From assembly GCF_020782115.1 (NCBI RefSeq), contig NZ_JAJGMW010000008.1, forward strand, positions 102,588 through 166,587: 64,000 nucleotides of DNA. The letters run 5' to 3'. Within the stretch, counting starts at the first letter, position 1; each line of letters begins with the position of its first letter. Shown piece by piece: positions 27,825-35,787 of this stretch. A model generated the notes under the pieces. That model saw nothing but the letters and a program-made list of their open reading frames with translations, ran no database searches and was not told where the DNA came from. A program made the translations under genes and the position numbers. Source of the DNA: Leeuwenhoekiella parthenopeia. Its GTDB lineage: Bacteria > Bacteroidota > Bacteroidia > Flavobacteriales > Flavobacteriaceae.

Positions 27825-30347
27825 CTATCCCTGAAAATCGCCTTCTTCATCTCCATATTCTGAATCGCCTCTGCCTCGTTTACGCTCTTCACGCTGTTGG
27901 TTAAAACGGTAAATCAGCGAAACATTGATCTGGCGCTGTCTCCACTGAAACTGGCTATCCTGTTCAAAGAATTCTGTGCTGGTAAAGCTTTGTCTTTTTC
28001 TTGAGTTCAGCAAGTCACTTACATTAGCAGAAATAGTTGTGCTGCCATCAAAAAGTTCTTTACTTAAGGCAAGGTCAATAGATAGGATTCCGTCCTGACG
28101 TCCCTGTATTTCCTGAGAAGCACCGCGGTAGAACATATTGGTCTGCCAGTCTATCGCTCCCGGAAGGGTAACTTTAGAACTGAAACGACCAAACCAACTG
28201 GTATTTTTCTGGCTGTAATCCTGCCCGTTAAAATCGCCATCCAGTTTAAACTGGAAGAAGTTTACACTACCATTAAGACGCAACCATTTTGCCGGATTGT
28301 AAAGCACGCCTGCTTCGGCACCAAAACGATCGTTTGTAGCCAGGTTAATAGGAATACTACGTATCACCTGAGTAGGATTACCTCCGGGACCGGTAATGGT
28401 AACATCTTCCTGAACGCGCTGAAATGCATCTCTCTCACGCTGATAATACACAGAAGAAGTGAATGTAATTTCTTTCCCCCAACGTTTTAAATAACCCACA
28501 TCAAAGGCATTTGAAAAAGCCGGCTCCAAATTGGGATTCCCCTGGAATACGTTATTACGGCTATCGCGGGAAGGGAAAGGGTTTACAAACCAGCCATTAG
28601 GTCTGTTGATCCTTCTGTTGTATCCAAAAGAAAGGTTTTCTTCTTCTCCAAATTCTAAAATTAAATTGACTGTTGGGAAGAGGCCTAAATAATTATTATT
28701 GAAATCGGTATCAATAGGGAACGAAAATTCTTCCTGCAATTCCTGCTCGCTGAGTAACGAGGTGATATTCCCTTTGATAGTCGTGTTTTCCATACGCAGA
28801 CCAACCAATACGTTTAGCATTCCAAAAAATTTGCTTCCGTACTGGGTGTAAAGTGCATGAACGTTCTGGGTATAATCAAATATGTTGGTCTGGTTTTCAT
28901 TGATCACCAAATTTCCATTGCTATCTTCCTGACGCAACTCATAATCAGTCACCTCATTTTCCAGATTTCCACGGTATCCGGCTTCAAATTGCGAGTCGTC
29001 ACCTATGGGCAGCACATAATCTGCCTGAAACAGATATTCTCGTTGTTTTTCGGTCGTATTGGTTTCCTCACGGGGTAAGGCAATGTCTGCTTCCGAAGAA
29101 TTGTTGTAGCGCACAGGCTCGTTAATAAACGTACGTTGATCTTCACGATCTACGTCATACTGCACGTCTGCAGTAAGTTCATGACCTTCATCGTTAAAGC
29201 GATTAACGTAATTAAGGGCAAACTGATAACTCTCGTCATCTTCATTTTGAAGTTCACGACGTATTGTACCTACCCGTGGGTCGTTACCCAGAAAATAATC
29301 GTTTTGGTTTGTGGTTAAATCGTCGTCATTTCCTGTACGGTAAAAAACCGAACCGGTTACAGAAGACTGATCATTAAGGTAATATTCAAGTCCGAGGTTT
29401 CCGTTAAAGCCGCGGTTTATACGATCATACTTTCGGTCTTCCACGTTACGGTCGTAAGGCACATTGTCCAGAAAAGCATCTTCACGTGCTTCGAAATAAC
29501 GTGTGTCGAAAAAAGCATTACCCGGACTTTCGCGATAGCGATAACCCAGAGTGTTGAAAATATTGAACTTTTGAGTACGGTAGTTTAAGTTGGAAGAAAC
29601 ACTGGCGTTGTCAGGGTGGCCACCGCTTAACTGAAATGAACCATTAAAGCCCAGCGTTTTTTCTTTACGTAAAATGATATTTAAAATACCTGCTGTACCT
29701 TCGGCATCGTAACGGGCAGAAGGTGAAGTGATTACTTCTACTCGTTCTATGGCATCTGCCGGAAGCTGTCCCAAAACATCGGTACTTCCAAAACCTGCAA
29801 GAGCAGAAGGCTTCCCGTTAATGAGGATACGTACGTTTTCATTTCCGCGTAAACTGATACCGCCTTCAACGTCAACCGAAACCGAAGGAACATTATTAAG
29901 CGCATCGCTTACGGTACCACCGGCTGTGGTAAGATCTTTACCAATGTTGTAAATCTTTTTGTCCAGACGTACATCAACAGTTGTGGTTTCGGCAACTACG
30001 GTAACTTCTTCCAGATCGGAAGCAGCAAACTCGAGCTGAATTGTACCTAAATTTAAATCGCTGCTAATGGTACGCTCTATATTAAGAGGCTGAAAGGAAA
30101 TGTATTCAATTTTTAAGGTATAGGTCCCGGCGGGTACTTCGATTCTGAAATTACCGGACATATCTGTAATTCCTCCTTCAACATCCTGAGCGCTGTTCTT
30201 ATCTTTTACAGTAATCGTCGCGTATTCCAAAGGAACTCCTGCAGCTTTATCTACGACTTTACCGGTAATGGCAAAATCTTTTCCTTGCTGTGAGAAAAGG
30301 GCATAAGAGCTTAGACACAGTAGTGTCAGCAAAATAAATTTATTCAT
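27825..30347 (-). CDS. TonB-dependent receptor-like outer membrane protein (OMP_b-brl_3 type)
   Basis: An 840-residue outer-membrane protein. It has a signal peptide (about 1-20), then a carboxypeptidase-regulatory-like beta-sandwich (AITGKVVDKAAGVPLEYATITV, about 26-110), a plug domain (SVDVEGGISLRGNENVRILINGKPSA region near 160), and a long beta-barrel of the outer-membrane beta-barrel family. The charged Arg/Gly/Glu-rich C-terminal tail after the final barrel strand is typical of the family. No SusD partner is adjacent, so it is not an obvious polysaccharide locus. I chose the ATG at 30347; a TTG two codons upstream also opens the frame. Substrate unknown. Confidence 0.92.
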   Translation of the reverse strand: MNKFILLTLLCLSSYALFSQQGKDFAITGKVVDKAAGVPLEYATITVKDKNSAQDVEGGITDMSGNFRIEVPAGTYTLKIEYISFQPLNIERTISSDLNLGTIQLEFAASDLEEVTVVAETTTVDVRLDKKIYNIGKDLTTAGGTVSDALNNVPSVSVDVEGGISLRGNENVRILINGKPSALAGFGSTDVLGQLPADAIERVEVITSPSARYDAEGTAGILNIILRKEKTLGFNGSFQLSGGHPDNASVSSNLNYRTQKFNIFNTLGYRYRESPGNAFFDTRYFEAREDAFLDNVPYDRNVEDRKYDRINRGFNGNLGLEYYLNDQSSVTGSVFYRTGNDDDLTTNQNDYFLGNDPRVGTIRRELQNEDDESYQFALNYVNRFNDEGHELTADVQYDVDREDQRTFINEPVRYNNSSEADIALPREETNTTEKQREYLFQADYVLPIGDDSQFEAGYRGNLENEVTDYELRQEDSNGNLVINENQTNIFDYTQNVHALYTQYGSKFFGMLNVLVGLRMENTTIKGNITSLLSEQELQEEFSFPIDTDFNNNYLGLFPTVNLILEFGEEENLSFGYNRRINRPNGWFVNPFPSRDSRNNVFQGNPNLEPAFSNAFDVGYLKRWGKEITFTSSVYYQRERDAFQRVQEDVTITGPGGNPTQVIRSIPINLATNDRFGAEAGVLYNPAKWLRLNGSVNFFQFKLDGDFNGQDYSQKNTSWFGRFSSKVTLPGAIDWQTNMFYRGASQEIQGRQDGILSIDLALSKELFDGSTTISANVSDLLNSRKRQSFTSTEFFEQDSQFQWRQRQINVSLIYRFNQQREERKRGRGDSEYGDEEGDFQG

Positions 30348-30435
30348 AGTCAATTTTTGGTTTCGCTAGTTAGACTAGAATAATAAGATAGGTTTAACCG
30401 GGATGCGGTTAAAATTCTGTTAAAGGAGTTTCAAA

Positions 30436-30780
30436 TTATTTGAACAGCTCGTTAATGTTTTCGGGAGGTCGGCCTACAACAGCTTCATTGTTTTTTACAA
30501 CAATAGGTCGCTCGATGAGTTTGGGATGATCTACCATCGCCTGAATGATTTCCTTGTCAGACAGTTCTCTGTTTTTGAATTGTTCTTTCCAAACAGTTTC
30601 GTTTTTACGCACAAGCTCAATGGGCTTTAGGTTTAATTTTCCCAAAATTGCAGCCAGCTCCAGATAGGAGGGTGGGTTATCCAGATATTTTACAATTTCA
30701 AATTCTTCACCGGAAGCATCAACAATAGCAAGACCTTCACGGCTTTTTCGGCATCTGGGGTTATGATAGATTTTAAGCAT
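30436..30780 (-). CDS. ArsC-family glutaredoxin-like protein (YfgD/arsenate reductase-like)
   Basis: A 114-residue ArsC-fold protein with the active-site motif HNPRCRKSRE (Cys10 as nucleophile) and the downstream RPIVV segment that supplies an Arg in arsenate reductases. No ars operon genes are nearby, so it is more likely a housekeeping member than a dedicated arsenic resistance enzyme. It begins 2 bp after the stop of prfB and is co-transcribed with it. A cysteine-less relative lies at 41375. Confidence 0.88.
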   Translation of the reverse strand: MLKIYHNPRCRKSREGLAIVDASGEEFEIVKYLDNPPSYLELAAILGKLNLKPIELVRKNETVWKEQFKNRELSDKEIIQAMVDHPKLIERPIVVKNNEAVVGRPPENINELFK

Positions 30781-30782
30781 AA

Positions 30783-31889
30783 TTACAATTCGTTACTGGT
30801 TTCCTTTTGACCGGTCATCATCAGATAGGCTTTAAGAAACGCGTCAATATCACCGTCCAAAACCGCATCGGTGTTTCCGGTTTCTTCTCCCGTACGTACG
30901 TCTTTTATAAGTTTGTAGGGGTGCAACACGTAATTGCGGATCTGAGAACCCCATTCAATGGCTTTTTTCTCGGCTTCAATTTCATCACGTGCGGCCTGAC
31001 GTTTTTTAAGTTCAATCTCATAAAGTTGAGACTTCAGCATTTGCATGGCTTTTTCCCGGTTTTCAAGCTGTGAGCGGGTTTCACTATTGTGAATAACGAT
31101 TCCGGTAGGGTGGTGGGTCAGGATAGCTTTGGTTTCCACCTTATTTACATTTTGGCCACCGGCGCCCGATGAACGCGCAAAGTCCCAGCTGATGTCTGCC
31201 GGATTGATGTCTATCTCAATACTGTCATCTGCCAGCGGGTAAACATAAACCGAAGCAAAAGAGGTATGCCGCTTGGCGTTACTGTCAAAGGGTGATATAC
31301 GTACCAGACGGTGCACCCCATTTTCGCTTTTTAGCCAGCCAAAGGCGAAAGGTCCGTCGATTTCCAGTGTTACCGTTTTTACCCCGGCTACATCACCTCC
31401 CTGGTAGTTGAGTTCTTTGATTTTGTAACCGTTTTTTTCGCTCCACATCAGATACATACGCATCAGCATAGAGGCCCAGTCACAACTTTCGGTACCACCG
31501 GCACCGGCAGTAATCTGAAGCACGGCGCTTAAATCGTCACCTTCTTCAGAAAGCATGTTCTTAAATTCAAGACCTTCAATAAGCTTGCTGGCTTTTTCGT
31601 ACTGATTGTTAACCTCACTTTCGGAAGCTTCTCCCTCTTTATGGAACTCCAGTAAAACCTCAAGCTCTTCAGTCAGGATAATACCTTTTTCATAATCCTG
31701 AACCCAATTTTTCTTTTCACGCAGATTGCGCATAAAAATTTCGGCTTCTTTTGGGTCGTTCCAAAAATTGGGATCAAAGGTTTTTTCCTCTTCGTTTTGT
31801 ATTTCGATACGTTTCTGGTCAATACCTAAATGCACGCGTAACGCTTCTAAGCGTTGCTTAAGATCTTTGACCTGATCGCTTGTAGTCAT
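30783..31889 (-). CDS. prfB: Peptide chain release factor 2
   Basis: Class-I release factor recognising UGA and UAA stop codons. At 368 residues it has the SPF tripeptide anticodon motif in VRISPFDSNAKR near 200 and the catalytic GGQ in SSGAGGQNVNKVETKA near 245. The frame is uninterrupted from ATG 31889: the region where many bacteria carry a programmed +1 frameshift at an in-frame UGA reads straight through here (LRVHLGIDQKR). RF2 is therefore not autoregulated in the E. coli manner. It precedes the arsC-like gene. Confidence 0.96.
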   Translation of the reverse strand: MTTSDQVKDLKQRLEALRVHLGIDQKRIEIQNEEEKTFDPNFWNDPKEAEIFMRNLREKKNWVQDYEKGIILTEELEVLLEFHKEGEASESEVNNQYEKASKLIEGLEFKNMLSEEGDDLSAVLQITAGAGGTESCDWASMLMRMYLMWSEKNGYKIKELNYQGGDVAGVKTVTLEIDGPFAFGWLKSENGVHRLVRISPFDSNAKRHTSFASVYVYPLADDSIEIDINPADISWDFARSSGAGGQNVNKVETKAILTHHPTGIVIHNSETRSQLENREKAMQMLKSQLYEIELKKRQAARDEIEAEKKAIEWGSQIRNYVLHPYKLIKDVRTGEETGNTDAVLDGDIDAFLKAYLMMTGQKETSNEL

Positions 31890-31977
31890 AGTATATACTC
31901 TTTTGCGAAAGTTACTATTTTCCGTACAAAAGCTGGCCTAACAAAATGCGAAGCTTCTGCAAAACCGGTAAAATAGA

Positions 31978-32970
31978 TTAGAATTTAGCGCTAAACTGCT
32001 TGCGTAGTTGTTGTTGCTGCTGTTGCTGTTGCTGCTGCCATTGCATCTGAAAGTCCAGTTGCTGCTGATTTGCACGATCGTCAAAACCCTGAGATTGAGA
32101 CTGTGTAAAAACATCAGGCGCATTTTCTTCACGGGCAAACACTTCTACACTGTATTCGGTAGAATTGGTAGAAGACGAGGTGTACAGGACGCCTTTAATG
32201 GGTGAACAATCGCTATAGTCTTTGCCGTGAGCCACTTTGATGTGGTTTTCGAGAGCGATAAGGTTATTGGTGGGATCAAAGCCCAGCCAGCCTTTTTCGG
32301 GAATATAACATTCTGCCCAGGCGTGCATTTGAGAATCGCCTTTATACCCATTTCCCTGATGCAGATACCCGGAAGTATACCGTGTAGGGATTTTATTTTT
32401 TCGGGCAATGGCCAAAAACAAGTGTGTAAAATCCTGACACACGCCTGCGCCACGCGCTACGAAATCTTCAGGGGTGCTTCGGATATCTGTAACCTGTTGT
32501 TTGAATTTAAAGTTTGTAAACAACCAGTTGTTGAGCTGTTGCAGATTGTCAAAAACCGAACGGTTTTCTTCAAATTCAAAACTCAGTCCGGCACCGGGAT
32601 AGCCGGTAAGCTCGGTCGAATTCAGGAATTGCTCATGGGTAATTCTAAAATCCAGACTGTTGATCAGCTCGTAATGCTCCGCATTGTAAATACTGTCTAA
32701 GGCCGAAAAAGGGTTTACTTCTTCTTTACGAACAATAAAATTGGCTTCAAAATCAATTGATTTAAAGGCTTTGCGCTGTATGACGCGGTAGATATTGAAG
32801 TTTAGCGAATTTGTAGACTCTTCGGTAGCCGCGTTTAGGGAGTTTTTAAACTCAGCGAGACGCAGTTTTTGCGATTCGTTGTCCTGCGGAGCGATTAAAA
32901 ATTGCCACAAGGCATCAGTAACCTCAGTCTCGTAGCTATTTTTGGCCTTATATTTTATGGTGTATTCCAC
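31978..32970 (-). CDS. Transglutaminase-like protein with C-terminal polyglutamine
   Basis: A 330-residue protein. It has an N-terminal beta domain found in bacterial transglutaminase-like proteins and a transglutaminase core with the catalytic triad Cys178 (GVCQDFTH), His216 (MHAWAECY) and Asp232 (FDPTNN). The tail ends in a run of ten Gln (312-321) after a Q-rich segment. The start is GTG. Together with the alpha-E and ATP-grasp genes upstream it forms a widely conserved trio, proposed in comparative genomics to make or process an amide- or peptide-type product. Substrate unknown. Confidence 0.88.
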   Translation of the reverse strand: MEYTIKYKAKNSYETEVTDALWQFLIAPQDNESQKLRLAEFKNSLNAATEESTNSLNFNIYRVIQRKAFKSIDFEANFIVRKEEVNPFSALDSIYNAEHYELINSLDFRITHEQFLNSTELTGYPGAGLSFEFEENRSVFDNLQQLNNWLFTNFKFKQQVTDIRSTPEDFVARGAGVCQDFTHLFLAIARKNKIPTRYTSGYLHQGNGYKGDSQMHAWAECYIPEKGWLGFDPTNNLIALENHIKVAHGKDYSDCSPIKGVLYTSSSTNSTEYSVEVFAREENAPDVFTQSQSQGFDDRANQQQLDFQMQWQQQQQQQQQQLRKQFSAKF

Positions 32971-33121
32971 TTTATGGGATTTAGAGTATACAAAAATACA
33001 GAAAACAATGGCTCTCTTTCAGTTAATTCGACCAACGGCAACTACCTGAAGACGGAAGTTATAAACAATTCAGTCAGAGGGACTATAGCTCTTTGAAAAT
33101 ATACGTATTACCTGTTTTTTA

Positions 33122-34069
33122 TTACCGAATCTGGAAGTATTCTTTTTCTATTTTTTTTGCAATTTCAAATAAGGTGTTTTGAATGTCTTCTATAAAGGAT
33201 TCGATATTACCTTCAATAGTGTCAATGGTTTTGTAGCAGTATTCGGCGTGTGTCCTTCCGATTAAAAATGCAGCGGAATCCTTTCGTGGGTTTTTATCCA
33301 GATTGAGTTGTTCAATGTGTTTTTTAACCTGTACGAGACTGTTCATTACCGAACGCGGGCAATCGTCATTGAGGATTAAAAATTCAAGCGTGGTAATGCT
33401 CGTAGGGGTTTTACGGTAATGCCGGCGCATCATATCGTAAGATTCGATACATTTTAGCAGCGTTGTCCATTCATAACTCTTGCTGAACTTATCATCATAC
33501 CCGCCCTGAGCATTTAGCGCATCGTAATATTTAGCCTGAATGATACGCACTACCTGAGTAGCCCGTTCGATATTTACACCCAGCATAATAATGGCATAAA
33601 CTTCGTCATGCAACAGCGTACCTCTGATTTTTCCGCGTAAAACCGCCGTGGCTTCGGTGACCTGGGTTGTGAAGTCATACAGGCCTTTTCTTACGAAAAA
33701 ATCGGCGTCGTAGCGCAGTACAAAATGATAGAATTTATTCAGGGATTCATACAGTTCTGTAGAGATAAGATCCCGCGCCCCATTGGCATTCTCCCGGGCA
33801 TACTTAACCGCATTGATGATCGAGTAGGGAGCTTCCGGATTTAAACCTATATCGTAAAATACATTTTCTTCGGTTAACTCATAATCCTCATCAACAGGAC
33901 CATTGGCCATAAACAACAAACTGTGAAGAACGTGGTTTCGGGATTGGGATTTATCGTTGGGAGCATCCAGTGATGAGAAATAATTTACGTTTAGATAGCG
34001 CGCAAGATGTTCAGAACGTTCAATATAGCGCCCCATCCAGAATAAATTATTAGCGACTCGTGCAAGCAT
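33122..34069 (-). CDS. Alpha-E domain-containing protein
   Basis: A 315-residue all-helical protein of the alpha-E (DUF403) family, starting with the signature MLARVANNLFWMGRYIERSEHLAR. It lies between an ATP-grasp gene (48 bp upstream) and the transglutaminase gene (151 bp downstream). The family is almost always found with circularly permuted ATP-grasp proteins. Biochemical role unknown. Confidence 0.93.
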   Translation of the reverse strand: MLARVANNLFWMGRYIERSEHLARYLNVNYFSSLDAPNDKSQSRNHVLHSLLFMANGPVDEDYELTEENVFYDIGLNPEAPYSIINAVKYARENANGARDLISTELYESLNKFYHFVLRYDADFFVRKGLYDFTTQVTEATAVLRGKIRGTLLHDEVYAIIMLGVNIERATQVVRIIQAKYYDALNAQGGYDDKFSKSYEWTTLLKCIESYDMMRRHYRKTPTSITTLEFLILNDDCPRSVMNSLVQVKKHIEQLNLDKNPRKDSAAFLIGRTHAEYCYKTIDTIEGNIESFIEDIQNTLFEIAKKIEKEYFQIR

Positions 34070-34117
34070 AAATTATGAGTTTTAAGAAGATTTTTGGTTA
34101 GTGGTGTAATTCGTTTT

Positions 34118-35590
34118 TTAGGATTTCTTTTTTAAAACCCAGGTATCTTTAGAGCCGCCGCCCTGTGAGCTGTTTACAATAAGATTGCCTTTTTTAAGTG
34201 CCACACGGGTGAGTCCTCCTTTTAAGACAAATTCTTTATTGGCGCCCAGCAGGCAAAAAGTTCTCAGATCGACATGCCGCGATTCAAAAGACTCGCTTTC
34301 TTCAATATAGGTCGCGTGTACCGAAAGACTCATAATGGGCTGCGCAATATACTTACGCGGACTCGCCTGAATGGTTTTCTTTACTTTTTCAATCTCCTCT
34401 TTAGTAAGTCTGTTACCAATGGAGATGCCGTAACCTCCGGCTTCATCTACCGGCTTGATCACCAGCTTGTCTACATTTTCCAGCACGTATTTCAGTTCGT
34501 CAGGGCGACTGCAGTGGTAGGTGTGTACGTTATTGAGAATAGGCTCTTCATTGAGGTAATACTTAATGATTTGCGGCATATAGGTATATACGGCCTTATC
34601 GTCTGCAAAGCCGGTACCCGGAGCATTGACCAGACATACATTTCCTTTTTTATAGGCCGAAAACAAGCCCGGTACACCCAAAGCAGAATCGGGTCTGAAC
34701 TCTAACGGATCGAGAAATGCATCATCAATACGTCTGTAAATCACATCTACACGCTCGGGACCCTTGATGGTTTGCATATAAACGAAATCATTCTCCACAA
34801 ACAAATCCCGGCCTTCAACCAGCTCAACACCCATAGCTTTTGCGAGATACGAATGCTCGTAATAAGCTGAGTTGTAAACACCCGGCGTAATCACTACACA
34901 GTTGGGCTCATCTACTCCTCGCGGCTTAACGGTTTCCATCATTTCGAGCAGGTTTTGCGCATAATCGGTGACCGTATGGGCGTTATAATGATTAAACACG
35001 CCAAACAAAGCCCGTTTTAAGGCCGTACGGTTACAAATCACATAACTCACCCCGCTTGGGCAACGTATGTTGTCTTCAAGCACATAATATTTACCATCAC
35101 TGTGTTTGATCAGATCGGTTCCCGAAATGTGATTGTATATGCCTCCCGGAGGATCAACTCCTATCATCTGATGCAGGTAATTTGCTGATGATGTAATGAG
35201 ATCGAGCGGGACAATACCCTGCTTGATGATTTTTTTATCGTGGTAAATATCCCATATAAAGTGGTTGAGCGCCTTGCTGCGCTGCAGAACACCGCGTTCT
35301 ATGACTTCCCATTCTTTGGGGTCTATGATTCTGGGAAAGAGGTCAAAAGGGAATATTTTTTCTTTGGCTTCATTCTCGCTATAAACCTGAAATGTAATTC
35401 CCTGATTGAAGAAGGAAGCTTTTGCCTTATCGTTAAGCCGGGCATAATCCTGACTGGAATGCCCACTATATAAATCAAATAAGGTTTGGTAGACCTTTTT
35501 TACATTTCCGTCTTCGTCGAAAATTTCATCATAAAACTTAGGGTCTTTTTCGTAGGACGAAAAAATGGATTGGGTTTGTGACTGTGACAT
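34118..35590 (-). CDS. Circularly permuted type 2 ATP-grasp protein
   Basis: A 490-residue member of the CP_ATPgrasp_2 family, with a pre-ATP-grasp segment, SGVSYVICNR near 185 and KPVDEAGGYGISIG near 377 as nucleotide-binding parts. ATP-grasp enzymes join a carboxylate to an amine or thiol via acyl phosphate. This gene heads the minus-strand operon with the alpha-E and transglutaminase genes. It is divergent from a zinc metalloprotease gene. The product of the trio is unknown. Confidence 0.93.
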   Translation of the reverse strand: MSQSQTQSIFSSYEKDPKFYDEIFDEDGNVKKVYQTLFDLYSGHSSQDYARLNDKAKASFFNQGITFQVYSENEAKEKIFPFDLFPRIIDPKEWEVIERGVLQRSKALNHFIWDIYHDKKIIKQGIVPLDLITSSANYLHQMIGVDPPGGIYNHISGTDLIKHSDGKYYVLEDNIRCPSGVSYVICNRTALKRALFGVFNHYNAHTVTDYAQNLLEMMETVKPRGVDEPNCVVITPGVYNSAYYEHSYLAKAMGVELVEGRDLFVENDFVYMQTIKGPERVDVIYRRIDDAFLDPLEFRPDSALGVPGLFSAYKKGNVCLVNAPGTGFADDKAVYTYMPQIIKYYLNEEPILNNVHTYHCSRPDELKYVLENVDKLVIKPVDEAGGYGISIGNRLTKEEIEKVKKTIQASPRKYIAQPIMSLSVHATYIEESESFESRHVDLRTFCLLGANKEFVLKGGLTRVALKKGNLIVNSSQGGGSKDTWVLKKKS

Positions 35591-35787
35591 GTAGTGATTA
35601 GTTTGTTGTTAAAATAAGGATTAAAAAGCAAAAGAGCTCATACCATTCACATATTTATAACTGCTTTTTTTTGAGATAAATACAATTTTTTCTTTTGTAA
35701 ATCGGAATTCGGCAATTTTCAGGAAGCTATATGCTGCTGCCGTTTTACAGCTTTTTTTGGTTATTTTTAAAGCCATATATCTAAAGA

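Noticed and set aside
30783..31889. Programmed frameshift in prfB
   Set aside because: The frame is continuous through the usual site, with no internal UGA.
32902..33096. A 64-residue plus-strand frame running out of the transglutaminase gene into the spacer
   Set aside because: Its first half is antisense to the transglutaminase coding region; no promoter or homology was seen.
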